Assembly (NCBI GenBank): GCA_012656075.1
Contig: JAAKBF010000009.1
Location: forward strand, 1,488,001-1,552,000
DNA: 64,000 bases
From: Phytophthora hibernalis
Lineage: Eukaryota; Oomycota; Peronosporomycetes; Peronosporales; Peronosporaceae
Direction: 5' to 3'
This document shows positions 1 through 10,094 of this stretch, piece after piece. The position numbers and the translations under genes are program-made. Below the pieces are notes generated by a model. It saw nothing but the letters and a program-made list of their open reading frames with translations. It did no database searches and was not told the DNA's origin. The first letter of the stretch is position 1, and each line of letters begins with the position of its first letter.

Positions 1-1438
1 AAGCACCAAATATCTGCTCGTTGACGTCTACAGCGAGACCGAGTGCACCACCTTCGCCGGAACGGCGGCGGTGGCTGCAACGGGCACTTGTGAGGTCATC
101 GGTACTACAGGACAGGGGGTCATCACGACGTTGTTCTCCAACGGCTCGGCCCAGTTGGAGTTCTTCATGGACGCTTCCTGCATCTACAGTTCCAGTTCGC
201 CGTACATTATCAGCAAGGACCTGCTCACGAGCCACGCGTGCTTCCAGGGTTTCAAACTCTACTCAAACGCGGACGGATCATCGACTAATGGAGTTAGCGG
301 CCGCAGTAGTAACAGCTCGGGGGTCGGTGTTATCATCGGAATTATCGCTGGTATCGTGATCCTCCTCCTTTTGGTCGCAGGAATTATGTGCTGGCGATGC
401 CGTCGCAAAAAGAACAAACACGAGGAGCAGCATCAAGTTCAGACCCCTGGAGTGTTTGACCAAGCTGTCGCGTCATCGGAGCACTTCTATCGGGTGCCAA
501 TTACTCCGCAGAAGACCGGCACCGATTCCACTACACTGGCCAGCGTTGATGGTGTACTTCCAAGCAAACTCTGGGACGACGAAGCTATCATCGCCGCAAG
601 AATCCCCAAAGAGAAAGTCGTCGCCGAACACCTCATCAACAGAGGAGGATTTGGTGAAGTATACGCTGGAACGTACAACGGACAACCCGTCGCCATCAAA
701 ATGCTGCTTCCAGAACGCAAGAAGAACCTCGCACAAGTCAACGCTTTTCTATCGGAAGTGAAGCTCATGACCACTCTCGATCACCCGCATATCGTGCAAT
801 TCGTAGGCGTTGCATGGGATTCACTCACCGACTTGTGTGTCGTTACCGAATTCATGACCATCGACTTGAAGGCTTTGCTGACCAAGTTCGAGGAACAACG
901 TCTACCGGTTGGATTCGACCACGACAAGGTGAAGGTAGCACTTCACGTGGCTCACGCACTCACGTACTTGCACTCATGTGCACCGCCCGTGATTCATCGT
1001 GATCTCAAGTCGAGCAATATCTTGTTGAATGAGGTCATGGACGCCAAGGTGACGGACTTTGGGATCTCTCGTGAACGCATTGATGCAACGATGACTGCTG
1101 GCGTTGGTACGTCGCTGTGGATGGCACCGGAGGTGATGCTTGGTGAGCGCTACGACGACAAGGCAGACATGTTTTCTTTCGGAGTGGTGCTGTCCGAATT
1201 GGACCTACACACACTCCCCTACTCGCACGCGAAAAATAACAGCGCTTCGGGTCAACGACTGACCGACACTGCAATTTTACAAATGGTGGCGGCTGGCAAA
1301 CTCCGAGTACAGTTCTCGCAAGCCGCCCCAGAGTCGATGGTGCAGTTAGGAATCGCTTGTGTTTCAACAGACCCAAAGCAACGACCAACGGCAGCTGAAG
1401 CACTGTATCGCCTGCAAACGATATTGAGTCAAATGTAG
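1..1438 (+). CDS. Receptor-like TKL protein kinase, 5' partial
   Basis: A single-pass membrane kinase, probably a cell-surface signalling receptor. The frame is open from base 2 at the window edge to the stop at 1436-1438, so the N-terminus and any signal peptide lie outside. In order one sees the end of a Cys-containing, Ser/Thr-rich ectodomain, a hydrophobic helix at about 322-395 followed by a basic stop-transfer run, a linker, and a complete kinase domain from about 640. Kinase landmarks are the glycine loop NRGGFGEVY, the lysine in VAIKMLL, the catalytic loop HRDLKSSN, DFG, and an APE in the activation segment. The sequence type is tyrosine-kinase-like (TKL), an expanded group in oomycetes. 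The gene directly downstream is a clear paralog in the same orientation. No frameshift was noticed. The ligand is unknown. Confidence 0.88.
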   Translation, partial: STKYLLVDVYSETECTTFAGTAAVAATGTCEVIGTTGQGVITTLFSNGSAQLEFFMDASCIYSSSSPYIISKDLLTSHACFQGFKLYSNADGSSTNGVSGRSSNSSGVGVIIGIIAGIVILLLLVAGIMCWRCRRKKNKHEEQHQVQTPGVFDQAVASSEHFYRVPITPQKTGTDSTTLASVDGVLPSKLWDDEAIIAARIPKEKVVAEHLINRGGFGEVYAGTYNGQPVAIKMLLPERKKNLAQVNAFLSEVKLMTTLDHPHIVQFVGVAWDSLTDLCVVTEFMTIDLKALLTKFEEQRLPVGFDHDKVKVALHVAHALTYLHSCAPPVIHRDLKSSNILLNEVMDAKVTDFGISRERIDATMTAGVGTSLWMAPEVMLGERYDDKADMFSFGVVLSELDLHTLPYSHAKNNSASGQRLTDTAILQMVAAGKLRVQFSQAAPESMVQLGIACVSTDPKQRPTAAEALYRLQTILSQM

Positions 1439-1787
1439 GAGTGCGTTGTTTGACGCCAAGTTGTGGTGGAAGGCTCAGCCATAATCACCGTCGTTAATCA
1501 GCGAGAGCCCATCGAGCAAAGAGATCCCGAACCTATTGTTGCGATTCAATACACAACTCGATATGTTTCGCTGTTAGCAAATCGAGGATCGATCATGGGA
1601 ACGGATACTTGCTGTACATGTATCGATTTTGCCGGCTGCAACGTGCAGTCTTCACTATGCAACCCATGCGACGTTTTTGTCTTGCCTGATCACGCGTGCG
1701 TCAAAGTCTTGTGTTTCTTGCCAACAAAAGTCTACAACCTCGACCGTCCATTTGCAGACTTGCAGACTTTACATTGCTGCTCCAATT

Positions 1788-1803
1788 GCTCATTCCCGAA
1801 TTC
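1788..1803 (+). promoter_or_regulatory. Oomycete-type initiator element of the second kinase
   Basis: GCTCATTCCCGAATTC matches the oomycete core promoter consensus GCTCATTYYNCAWTTT at 14 of 16 positions. It lies about 55 bp before the ATG at 1857, a normal distance for these compact promoters. It leaves little room for an upstream signal-peptide exon. Confidence 0.5.
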
Positions 1804-1856
1804 AAGCCTGAAGCACACAGATCACTCAGTTTCTCGAAACGAGTAAAAGGGTCTCG

Positions 1857-3520
1857 ATGCAGTCGACAGAGGTCTATTCAGACTCGTCCTGCAGCTCGCT
1901 AGTGTCGCTGGTTGGTATTTCGAGTGGGTCCTGCACGGCTTCCGACTGTACGGCGACTACCATTGGAAGCAGCTCGTATTACACTGAAACAACCTGCACG
2001 TCGGATATTTACGCGCACGCGGAGGATGTGTACGACAACGAATATGTTCTGATGGACGTCTACAGCGGCACCGACTGCACCACGTACATCGAAACGGCTG
2101 GGTTTATTGCATCGGGCGAGTGTGAAGTTGCGGGCACTGACGGTCAAAGCGTGATCGCTGCGCTATATTCGAACGGATCTGCGCAGGTGACCTACTACAT
2201 CGACGCCTCGTGCGTCTACCCTGCTTCGAGCTCGTTCTCAATCACTGCAGATGATATCACCAGTCACACGTGCTCTAGCGGAAGGAAGTTCTACTCAAGC
2301 GCAGATGGTTCCGCTACAAACGGCGTCAGTTCGAGTGCGACGAGCAGTTCCGGATCGTCTTCATCCGCCACAAGTGACAGCAGCTCCGGACTAGGCGCAG
2401 GAGCGATCGCAGGGATCATTGTCGGTGGTTTGTTTGTCTTGCTAGTCTTTGGTACTCTGCTCTTTCAACAATGCCGGAGACGCAAAAATACTACCCAAGG
2501 TGAAGCTCCTCCGAATTTCAGCCACACGAACGACCTGAGAGACGCTTTCTACGAGGCACAGTCAAGTCCTGCGAAAGCCCGTAGTGTGACGACCACCACT
2601 TCCGTCTCGGACAGGCGTAGTCCCACCAAACTATGGGACGACGATGTCATTGTCGGTGCTCGTATTCCTCACGAGAAGGTCAAGCTTCAGAAACTGATCA
2701 ACCGGGGTGGGTATGGAGAAGTCTACGTCGGCAGCTACAACGGCAGGCAAGTCGCGGTGAAGATGCTGCTTCCGGAAACAAGAAAAACGATGTCCCAAGT
2801 GAACGCTTTTCTGAGCGAGGTGAAGCTCATGGCGAGTCTAGACCACCCTCGCATCGTCTCGTTCATAGGAGTCGCTTGGGAACAGTTGGTAAACGTATGT
2901 GCGATTTCCGAGTACATGGCGGGCGGTGACCTCAAAGCCCTGCTGACTGAGTACGAAAAGCAGGGCCACCCTGTGGGTTTCGACCACACCAAACTCAAGA
3001 TCGCGTTTCACGTTTCCATCGCGTTGACGTACTTGCACTCGAATGCGCCTCCAGTAATTCACCGTGATCTGAAGTCCAAGAACATTTTGCTGGACGAAGC
3101 AATGAACGCAAAGGTGACGGATTTTGGCATTTCTCGCGAACGCATTGACGCAACAATGACAGGAGGAATCGGAACGTCTTTCTGGATGGCGCCCGAGGTG
3201 ATGATGGGCGACCGGTACGATGACAAGGCAGACATGTTCTCGTTTGGCGTGGTGCTCTCCGAGCTCGATTCGCACGTCACGCCGTATGCTTTATCAAGGA
3301 GCAACAGTACCACCTCGTCGTCGTCCCAGCAAAACAAACTCCCCATGCGGCTATTCTCCAAATGGTGGCTGCTGGAAAGCTGCGCGTCCACTTTTCCGAG
3401 GCAGGACCGCAGTCCGTTATCGATCTGGGCCTCTCGTGCGTGTCATTAGACCCGAAAGATCGACCAACGGCAGCTGAAGCATTATATAAGCTCCAACAAG
3501 TCCTGAGGGAACTCGAGTGA
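1857..3520 (+). CDS. Receptor-like TKL protein kinase, frameshifted near the C-terminus
   Basis: Paralog of the kinase at 1-1438 with the same architecture: Cys-paired, Ser-rich ectodomain, hydrophobic helix at about 2396-2460 with a basic stop-transfer, and a TKL kinase domain with NRGGYGEVY, VAVKMLL, HRDLKSKN, DFG and APE. The first frame ends at 3449 in a tail with no similarity to the paralog. A shift at about 3340-3347 restores the family ending, including PTAAEALYKLQ, with the stop at 3518-3520. One missing base explains it, so this may be a sequencing error. The start at 1857 is supported by an initiator-like element at 1788. The product then begins MQSTEVYSDSSC with no visible signal peptide, although a mature receptor of this kind should have one. 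A misread upstream exon or a changed start is possible. Confidence 0.82.
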
Positions 3521-3669
3521 ACAATCAATGAATGGAGCTAGCACTGTTTGCATCGCTGTGTAGCTAGGCCGCCGTGAAAAATGCAGGCAGCACATCAAAC
3601 CATTTTACGAGTTTCTTAATTCTTGTTTTCGGCTTGCTGTTTACCGAAAGGAAAAGATACTTAAGAATG

Positions 3670-4332
3670 TCACCTTACCACTGGAAGCTCCAAGAATATA
3701 TGAGCAAGGAGAAGGACTTGCAGCTGAGCAGCAGGATCTCGGAGAAGCTGCTGCTGGAGATCGAGTCGCCCGCTGACAGCGACGAAGAGATTGAGCAGGA
3801 CCAGAAAAGTGCTGCTACCAATTGACTCGGACAGTGACGACGAGTTTGAGAACTTTGAACGCGAGAAGAAGAGTCTCCATGTCTCGAGTGCGGCTGAGGG
3901 CAGATCTTCATGCAGTTGGATCTCGAGTTCATGAATGGAATGCATCTCGGCACAATCCAGATAGAGGAAAGGCGCCTTGAGGTCATTGAAGAACGCTTCT
4001 GCGTCGACTTGAAACTGAGAAAGGTTCCCGGAAACCTTGACGTCGCGGCAAACTGGACGGTCGAGTGCGCGGTTCGTGCGAAGACACTCTACCACATACT
4101 TCGAAGTATCTATGAATCCATCGGATATCGAGAAACGCTTTTGGATGAGTGAGATCATGAAAATTCGTTTTTGGTCGTGGTGGAGTGAGCCGAGGGTAGC
4201 AACGTTTGAGGCGTCAACGGCGATGCAGACCAACAATGCACAGTTATGCGTCGCCTGAACGTATATTCGTGAAAGCACGGATTTCATCAGTGTAGAATAA
4301 TCCAAAGTAGAGTTGATGTCAATGAAGTACAA
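3670..4332 (-). CDS. Open frame of unknown identity 3' of the Argonaute
   Basis: An uninterrupted 220-codon frame on the same strand as the Argonaute and beyond its stop. I recognise no domain. The opposite strand also has moderately long frames (3574-3825 and 3910-4152) with an acidic stretch, so the coding strand is not settled. The rest of 3521-4427 shows nothing I can name. It includes a short palindrome at 4096-4109 and alternating GTAC-rich sequence near 4335-4355. It could be a small unknown gene, a decayed transposon product, or chance. Confidence 0.22.
   Translation of the reverse strand: MYFIDINSTLDYSTLMKSVLSRIYVQATHNCALLVCIAVDASNVATLGSLHHDQKRIFMISLIQKRFSISDGFIDTSKYVVECLRTNRALDRPVCRDVKVSGNLSQFQVDAEAFFNDLKAPFLYLDCAEMHSIHELEIQLHEDLPSAALETWRLFFSRSKFSNSSSLSESIGSSTFLVLLNLFVAVSGRLDLQQQLLRDPAAQLQVLLLAHIFLELPVVR
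4096..4109. repeat. Perfect palindrome ATACTTCGAAGTAT
   Basis: Self-complementary 14-mer. Its 12-base core TACTTCGAAGTA recurs exactly at 22367 and 52864. Confidence 0.6.
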
Positions 4333-4427
4333 GACTACGTACAGTACGTACTGTATGCAAGTGCCAAGCTCTTATTACTTCCTCGTTTTTCCCCGATTGC
4401 TTGGCGTCAAGGCCCATTCTGAACTCC

Positions 4428-7375
4428 TTAGACTAAATACATCACCCCAGCTAGCTTGTCACTCAACCCTGCAAGCGTGTACGTGGAGCCCATGTTCGAC
4501 GAAGTTGAGGAGCATTCCGATGACGTATCAGAGAGCGATCCAAACACTTGCTCTGCTGCCAGCTGTGCGTAGCAAATGGGTGGCACAATGGATACGGACC
4601 ATGTGCACCGAGCATAGCTGTAGCATAAGTGATACGTCAACTTCTCGATTTCGTCCGCAGAAAGTTTGTTCTCGTCAACAAGGATCGTGTACTGCGTCGG
4701 CACGCTTGTGCCTTGAATTCCGGTATGCCCTATCAGGACGAATTCAAGCCGCTGCGGGTCGACAAGCGTTCCAGCATCGACAATCGTTCCTGGCACAGGG
4801 TTTCCACTGCGGTCTTTTTCGTTACGACGTGCGCGCTCCGAAACAAACAAACGGACATGGTGGTGCTTGCTGGCTACGATAAATGTGACGGAGGGCTCAT
4901 AATCCGATGCTAGCATCCGGAACGCTTTTCTCAAAGCCCGCATCTCAGCTTGGACTACGTCAAAAACTCGAGAAGTCGACACTCCACTGCGAAAGTATAG
5001 AACATGCTTAGGTTGACGTCGCGTGTGCTTGTAGTGCTCCACAAAAACCTCCCAGAGCATCTGAGGAAGGTGAGAAAAATCGTTGTGCCCCCGCTGCACT
5101 GCCAAACGAGCAACGTACTTGGACGAGTGTCGATCAAGAGATGCAGCCACGGACGAGACCGGTGATCGGCCACTTTTCTCCATTTTCGGGTTACACGTCT
5201 GCGCCGATCAAGATCGTTGGTTCTTCATGAATTAAAGGCAGCGTGCCTTGCGGAAACACCGCATTGATGCCACCCAACTTGGCATTCATTTTCAGACAGA
5301 GGTTGGAAAGCACTTGGACGTTGGCTCGCTTCAAACTGCTGCAGTGACACATTAGCTCGGCAATCCCAGCATAATGTGCGTGACTCTCTTAATCACTTGA
5401 TATTCCACGGAATCTTCATCCTCCTTTATCACAAAAATCAACTGCGGCTGCCCATGAGAGTGAGTCCTGAACCTCTTCGAGCCGGTCATGGCATCTTACC
5501 AGCCAATTTTCATTGGACCCACGAGGGTAGTCTGCGCTGGTTACCATGACAGGGCGACGGTTAGTCACGACCATGCCTCGATTAGCAGCTTCCTGGCAAA
5601 GTTTGCCGATAAAGTTGCCCGCTTCCCTGGTTGATACACACGGATAACCATTGGTAGTGCAGCAGACGACAATGCCCCAATTCGACAGCTTGGATGGCTT
5701 CGCAAAAATATGCTTAGCCAGGTTCCACGAGCCAGTCTTTGGATAGAGTGAAGTGTCAGCATATTGGATTTGCGGTGGCTCCAACACTCGAGCATCCACC
5801 GTTTCCATGGTTTCAGCAACTGAAAGCCCAAATGCTTTCAAGGTTGGATCGTTTTCAAAACCGAGATGCTCGCGAACCCGCCGAATATTTGATTGACGGT
5901 CACACGGCCGCACAACTGCATGTCTGCGGATAGTGGCCTTGTTCGACCGATCTAATCCGCAATACGGTTGACCCGGGACCACATTGCACAGCTCCATGGG
6001 GACCCAGCTTTCCGCGCCAGATCGTCGACCACCAAGGTTAACTGGCGGTAACTGAGGATAGCGGAGCTGAACATTATAACGATCAAGGAAATATGTCTCC
6101 ACTGACATCGGCTTGTCGTTGACATTAATCATCGTCAAGCGGGAAGATGTACTCGACACATCGACGATTTCCTTTACGCTGGTCATTCGATGCACCACAC
6201 AGACCAGAATATGTCGCAGTGCCTCCTGTAGAAGACGTGCATCACAGAGATCGCCAGTCCGGATGCTGTCGATTCGCCGGGTATTAAACGCCTCGCCAAC
6301 CACTTCACGTAGTGCGCCATCAGCGTAAAATTCTCGCCAAACTTGATCAATATTCAGCACCAGCGTGCCACCACCGAGGCGAAGAGCTTGGTGGTGTCCT
6401 TGGTACAGAACATGCCCTCCATTCAAGTCCAGCGAGTTCATCTGAGAGTAAAAGTTTCCATTATATATCAATTTTCCTGCAACAAACAGCACATCAATTT
6501 TTAAACAATAGAATTCAATCAGATCTTTAAAACATCAGACTTAAAACGCACTCATACCTTGCCGCGATACCTGATTTCAGCACCGTGTCCAACGCATAAA
6601 TTACGGGCGTAGACCTGATCCAGTTGCTGCTACATAGTTCGAAGCTCATGACTGTACCGGTATTTGAACATACTTTGGATCATCCAAATCGGATGACTCA
6701 GCTTTCAAATTTGCATTGTTCGCGGAATGATTGTAGCACTTTCGTCATCATAATACCGGTACTGTATGGTGACATATTACAGAATAAAATAGCAATGCTC
6801 ATACAGAATAGGCGAATTCGGGAATACAAACCAGAATCTACTGAAACTTAATATATATGGGCTTTTTCTACATCGTATAAACTTTCAAGTCGTCTTGAGG
6901 AGGGATGTCATCTTGCTATAAATCATGAAGCTTGACATCCGTTATTGGGTCTCTGAGTGCCTCGCTCAACACCTTTGTTTCGACCTCCTTCACTAATTTG
7001 ATACAAACCGTAAACGGCCGCGCCTTTCCTTTATGGCCCTTGGAAGATTAGTAGTGCCGTAGCTGTTCCTAGCGGTTGAGTGAACGGTTAATACATCACC
7101 TTCAACAGACAGCGGAAGTGCAGAAGGGGCGAAAAGTGCATTGGCGCCGTCGTAAGCCACAGTGATCCCACCAAAAGAGTCTGCATGTTGCTGGGTGGCA
7201 TCGTGGACGACCTGCCGTAGCAATGGCTTCACCAAGCGCCGACCACCAACTCGCTGGGGTTTGCCTCCATTCTCAGCTGATGAATCTCCACCAAGCTCGA
7301 CTGTAACGTGGTATTGGAAAATGCGTGAACATTTGGTAGTATCCAACGAAACTTCTCACTGCGGTCTTTTTGGCG
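4428..7375 (-). pseudogene. Argonaute, interrupted and predicted slicer-deficient
   Basis: Argonautes bind small RNAs and silence matching transcripts. From 5' to 3' on the minus strand one sees: an N-domain (about 7375-6920); a short exon at about 6630-6558, whose GTATGAG...CTCTCAG intron at 6557-6442 joins the next exon in phase; L1, PAZ and MID (6441-5416); and PIWI (about 5450-4428), ending naturally in a Met-Tyr-Leu-Val tail. The frame is broken several times: a shift near 7030, a TAG near 6910, a shift near 5445, TAA at 5354-5352, a shift near 5340, and TAA at 5193-5191 directly after the first catalytic Asp (GADV). Against the canonical Asp-Glu-Asp-His tetrad, the Asp is kept (5199-5197), Glu aligns with Asn (about 5084), the Asp of RDGVS is Ser (FRSGVS, about 4988) and the His of YAHL is Gln (YAQL, about 4565). 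The changed residues lie in clean reading frame. Some lesions may be assembly errors; the active-site changes are not of that kind. Confidence 0.85.
6655..6761. repeat. Pair of TACCGGTA palindromes within the Argonaute 5' half
   Basis: The 8-base palindrome TACCGGTA occurs at 6655-6662 and 6754-6761, in non-coding sequence between the N-domain exons of the Argonaute. A second pair lies at 50498-50505 and 50523-50530. Confidence 0.4.
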
Positions 7376-8503
7376 CTCGAATCGATGCAAACGTCGTTCG
7401 AGTGCGATTCGGTTTGCGGCAAGTACGTGAGCGTCTTCCAGTACGTTGACACAAGTGTCTCGAGCTTGATCTGTACACGTCAGATGCTCTTGGTTCAAAG
7501 CAAGACGGCCCCACCAGTAACCGCGTTTTCACTCAAGAAACGGCGCAGCTAGCAACTCGTTCAGCACCAATGTGGCGATATGGTACCTTCGCATCTTCTC
7601 GTACAATCCCCACCGCAGCCTGCAACACTCGAACCAAATGGATGCCGGCATGACACATGGAGAAGAACAGAGGTATACCCGACCAGGTACGCTGCTGCTT
7701 TCATCCATTTGAGATATGCCTGTAAAAAGCCTCTGCTAGTCAGCACCAAATCATCCAGCGACTGCATCTTTTCAAACTGGTTTGAGTTCTCCTCAACGAT
7801 AACACACCCGCCTTCCGTTTCCGTGTCATCGCCATCTTCATAGAAACCGACCAAAAGTCTCTGAAAAGCGAAACAAAACACTGAGAGCATCCATTTAAGC
7901 TCTAGATCCGGTTCCTGGTACTCCTTGTCGGCGTCACGACTTGTTTTTTATTTTTAAACGGTGGCGTTGACACAATAAAACAGTCGATGCATTTGCAGTT
8001 GGAGATGTCGCGTCGCCGGCGTCATCCGCAAGAGATGCGTCCAATCTCACGACGATTTGTCTGGCAATGAGGCGATTGTTTTAGTACTTTTAGGTGAAGC
8101 TGCTGTGGTAGCTGGGAATTCCAGGAAGAACCCGGCATCATGACGTCCTGCACGTGTTCATTGACTGGGAGTTTCGTCTTCTTGTCCTTCTCCTTGGTCT
8201 TCTTACGCTTTTCAGTGTCCTCACTTTTCTAAGGGCTCGTGGTCTTGTACCAGGGCCTGCACGAGAAGAGTCCCAATATGTATTATATTGCATACTGTAT
8301 GCGGCTTACCAGTTTTCCTGGACGGCCTTTTTACCAGGGCGCCGTGGTTTGCCAGGAGAACTTCATCGAAATCAAGGTGGCACCTTAGATGCTGCAAGCA
8401 TATATTATTTGTAAATGCACCACGCTGTGCATTTTGAATCAATAAAATATACAGCGAAATAGTATGCATATCTACTACAAGTAGAAGCAAGTGACGGTCT
8501 GTA
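7376..8503. other. Region without an assignable gene
   Basis: Upstream of the Argonaute N-domain. A 109-codon minus-strand frame at 7561-7890 and an 86-codon plus-strand frame at 8154-8414 are present, but neither resembles a family I know and both have overlapping frames on the other strand. The Argonaute promoter and first exon should lie here, but I could not place them. Confidence 0.3.
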
Positions 8504-9108
8504 ATGAATCATTCTCCAATTTGCGAGCCAGACGCCACCATGCTCGGGTTCACAGTCAGTTCGAGCCCAATTAGCGCAATCCGTCTAAATGCTGTGCTGA
8601 ACGACGTTCTGGAGCAAGACTCGACACCGATTCTCAAGAGATTTGGTCTGTTCCACGTCACTTTAGGTTCACTAACTAGAGGCGCCTCAAACCAGAACAC
8701 ACTGGAAGTCACCGCCATCGGGAAATGGCTCGGGTTCAAGGAAGAATCCAAGCAGATCTGGGAAGGATCATCCGTCGGGTTGTCCGGGTTCACCTCCACG
8801 AGCTTCATAGAGGAGCTAATTGACATGAAGAGGAACTTGGCGGCCGCTGGTTTCCCCATGGAAGAGATAAAGATATCGTTCGAAATGTGCATCGTCGGGC
8901 TCCCCAAGACGAGGACGAGTTGTGGGATGCCAACGAAAGACTAATGGACAATCTGTGGGACCGTGGCTTGTGCATGAGCTACCACACTCGAGGAAGAACG
9001 AGACTGGGATGCATCAAAGCCGAGGAGTTGGGATTTGTGCTCTGTCCCCGAATAACAGACCGTAGGACGGCTTCAATGCAGTGGACAGCAATCGTGCTCA
9101 AGCAATAA
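8504..9108 (+). CDS. Hypothetical protein, tandem paralog A (one frameshift)
   Basis: I do not recognise the family. The frame opens MNHSPICEPDATM at 8504 and runs to about 8905. A CCCC run at 8902-8905 appears one base short, and the next frame continues with DEDELWDANERLMDNLWDRG to a stop at 9108. The whole would be about 200 residues. The same order of motifs occurs in the next gene: FGLF, a Trp-containing K-E-E segment (GFKEESKQIWEG), AGFPM-E-K-I, IVGLP-DE-EL, then LSYHT-GR-R-GC. No signal peptide or membrane helix is visible. Conservation of motifs across both copies shows this was a real protein; activity today is uncertain. Confidence 0.6.
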
Positions 9109-9171
9109 TGTCGGTGTGGAAGTCAGACTTTATATCATGAGTTCGTCGAGTTTATAACTTTTTCTAGGCAA

Positions 9172-9859
9172 ATGATCTGTTTTCGTATTATCTTGATCGA
9201 TAAAACTTGGTATGTCCACCAAGTTAATTATTCTTGGTGTCAGCTCACGTGGCTCATTATCGAATCCGCCATCCAGAAGAGAAGCGAGCAACTCCTGAGA
9301 AGCACCAGCCGCGTCGTTCGAGTGAATGCAGCCGTCAAGGAGCACGCAGCACCCGTGATCAACACCAAGTTCGGACTCTTCGCCATCATTCTTGGCCGGC
9401 TACAAGACACAAGGTTCATCCAGCTACAACTCCAACTACAAGTCACTGGAACTCACGAGACTGGGTGGGCATCAAAGAAGAGACCAAGGGACTATATGAA
9501 GGGGTGAGTGTGGGAATCTCACGCTTCACCGCCAAGAGCTTCCTAGAGAAGTTCGAGAAACCCAAAAACGACCTGAAAGTCGCTGGCTTCCCCATGGACA
9601 AAGTGAAAATTGTCTTGACGTCGGCATTGTTGGGTTGCCGAGAGACGAGAAGGAGCTTCGGATTGCGGACGCAGCGCTTCAGGAAAAGCTGTGGGAGAAG
9701 AAGTTGAGCTTGAGTTACCACACGCTCGGACGCAGTCGCATGGGGTGCGAGGAGGCCAACGCGTTCAATTTTCTGCGTCTCGACGGCACCGACAAGTTGT
9801 TCAAAACCTTCGAAGCTTTCAACGCCAAGTTGATAAGTTACAGTGCTGACTTACTCTGA
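9172..9859 (+). CDS. Hypothetical protein, tandem paralog B (two frameshifts)
   Basis: Second copy of the family at 8504-9108. Similarity begins at about 9310 (VRVNAAVKEH..INTKFGLF). A frame change near 9445 leads to WVGIKEETKGLYEGVSVG and AGFPMDKVKI, and another near 9615 leads to IVGLPRDEKEL, EKLWEKKLSLSYHTLGRSRM and a stop at 9859. The breaks are at different sites from those in copy A, so they arose independently. The start is uncertain: ATGs at 9172 and 9234 are in different frames, and the N-terminus of copy A is not clearly matched. The pair reflects a local duplication. Confidence 0.52.
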
Positions 9860-10094
9860 CAACTGCTGATCCGTGTTTTCCTCTCTTCCTCGTCGCAACT
9901 TGCACTGCTCAATTAAAGGTAACACACAATACACGTCGACTGATCACTTTCATTGCAGGAAGGTCGCCACGCACTTGGTGCATTTTATGTGGTCGACCCT
10001 GATTTGCAATCCACTTCAAGTTGATCAGTCGAGATCCAATCGCCCAATTCCCGTCTCATTCGTCAATTTGCCTTGTAGTGCGCACTGCTCCACT

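Noticed and set aside
1463..1846. Open frame between the two kinases
   Set aside because: Cys-rich by chance, no family, and it covers the initiator of the second kinase. Treated as leader sequence.
8154..8414. Small hydrophobic frame resembling a signal peptide and possible effector
   Set aside because: No RXLR-EER or other effector motif, no paralog, and an overlapping opposite-strand frame of similar length.
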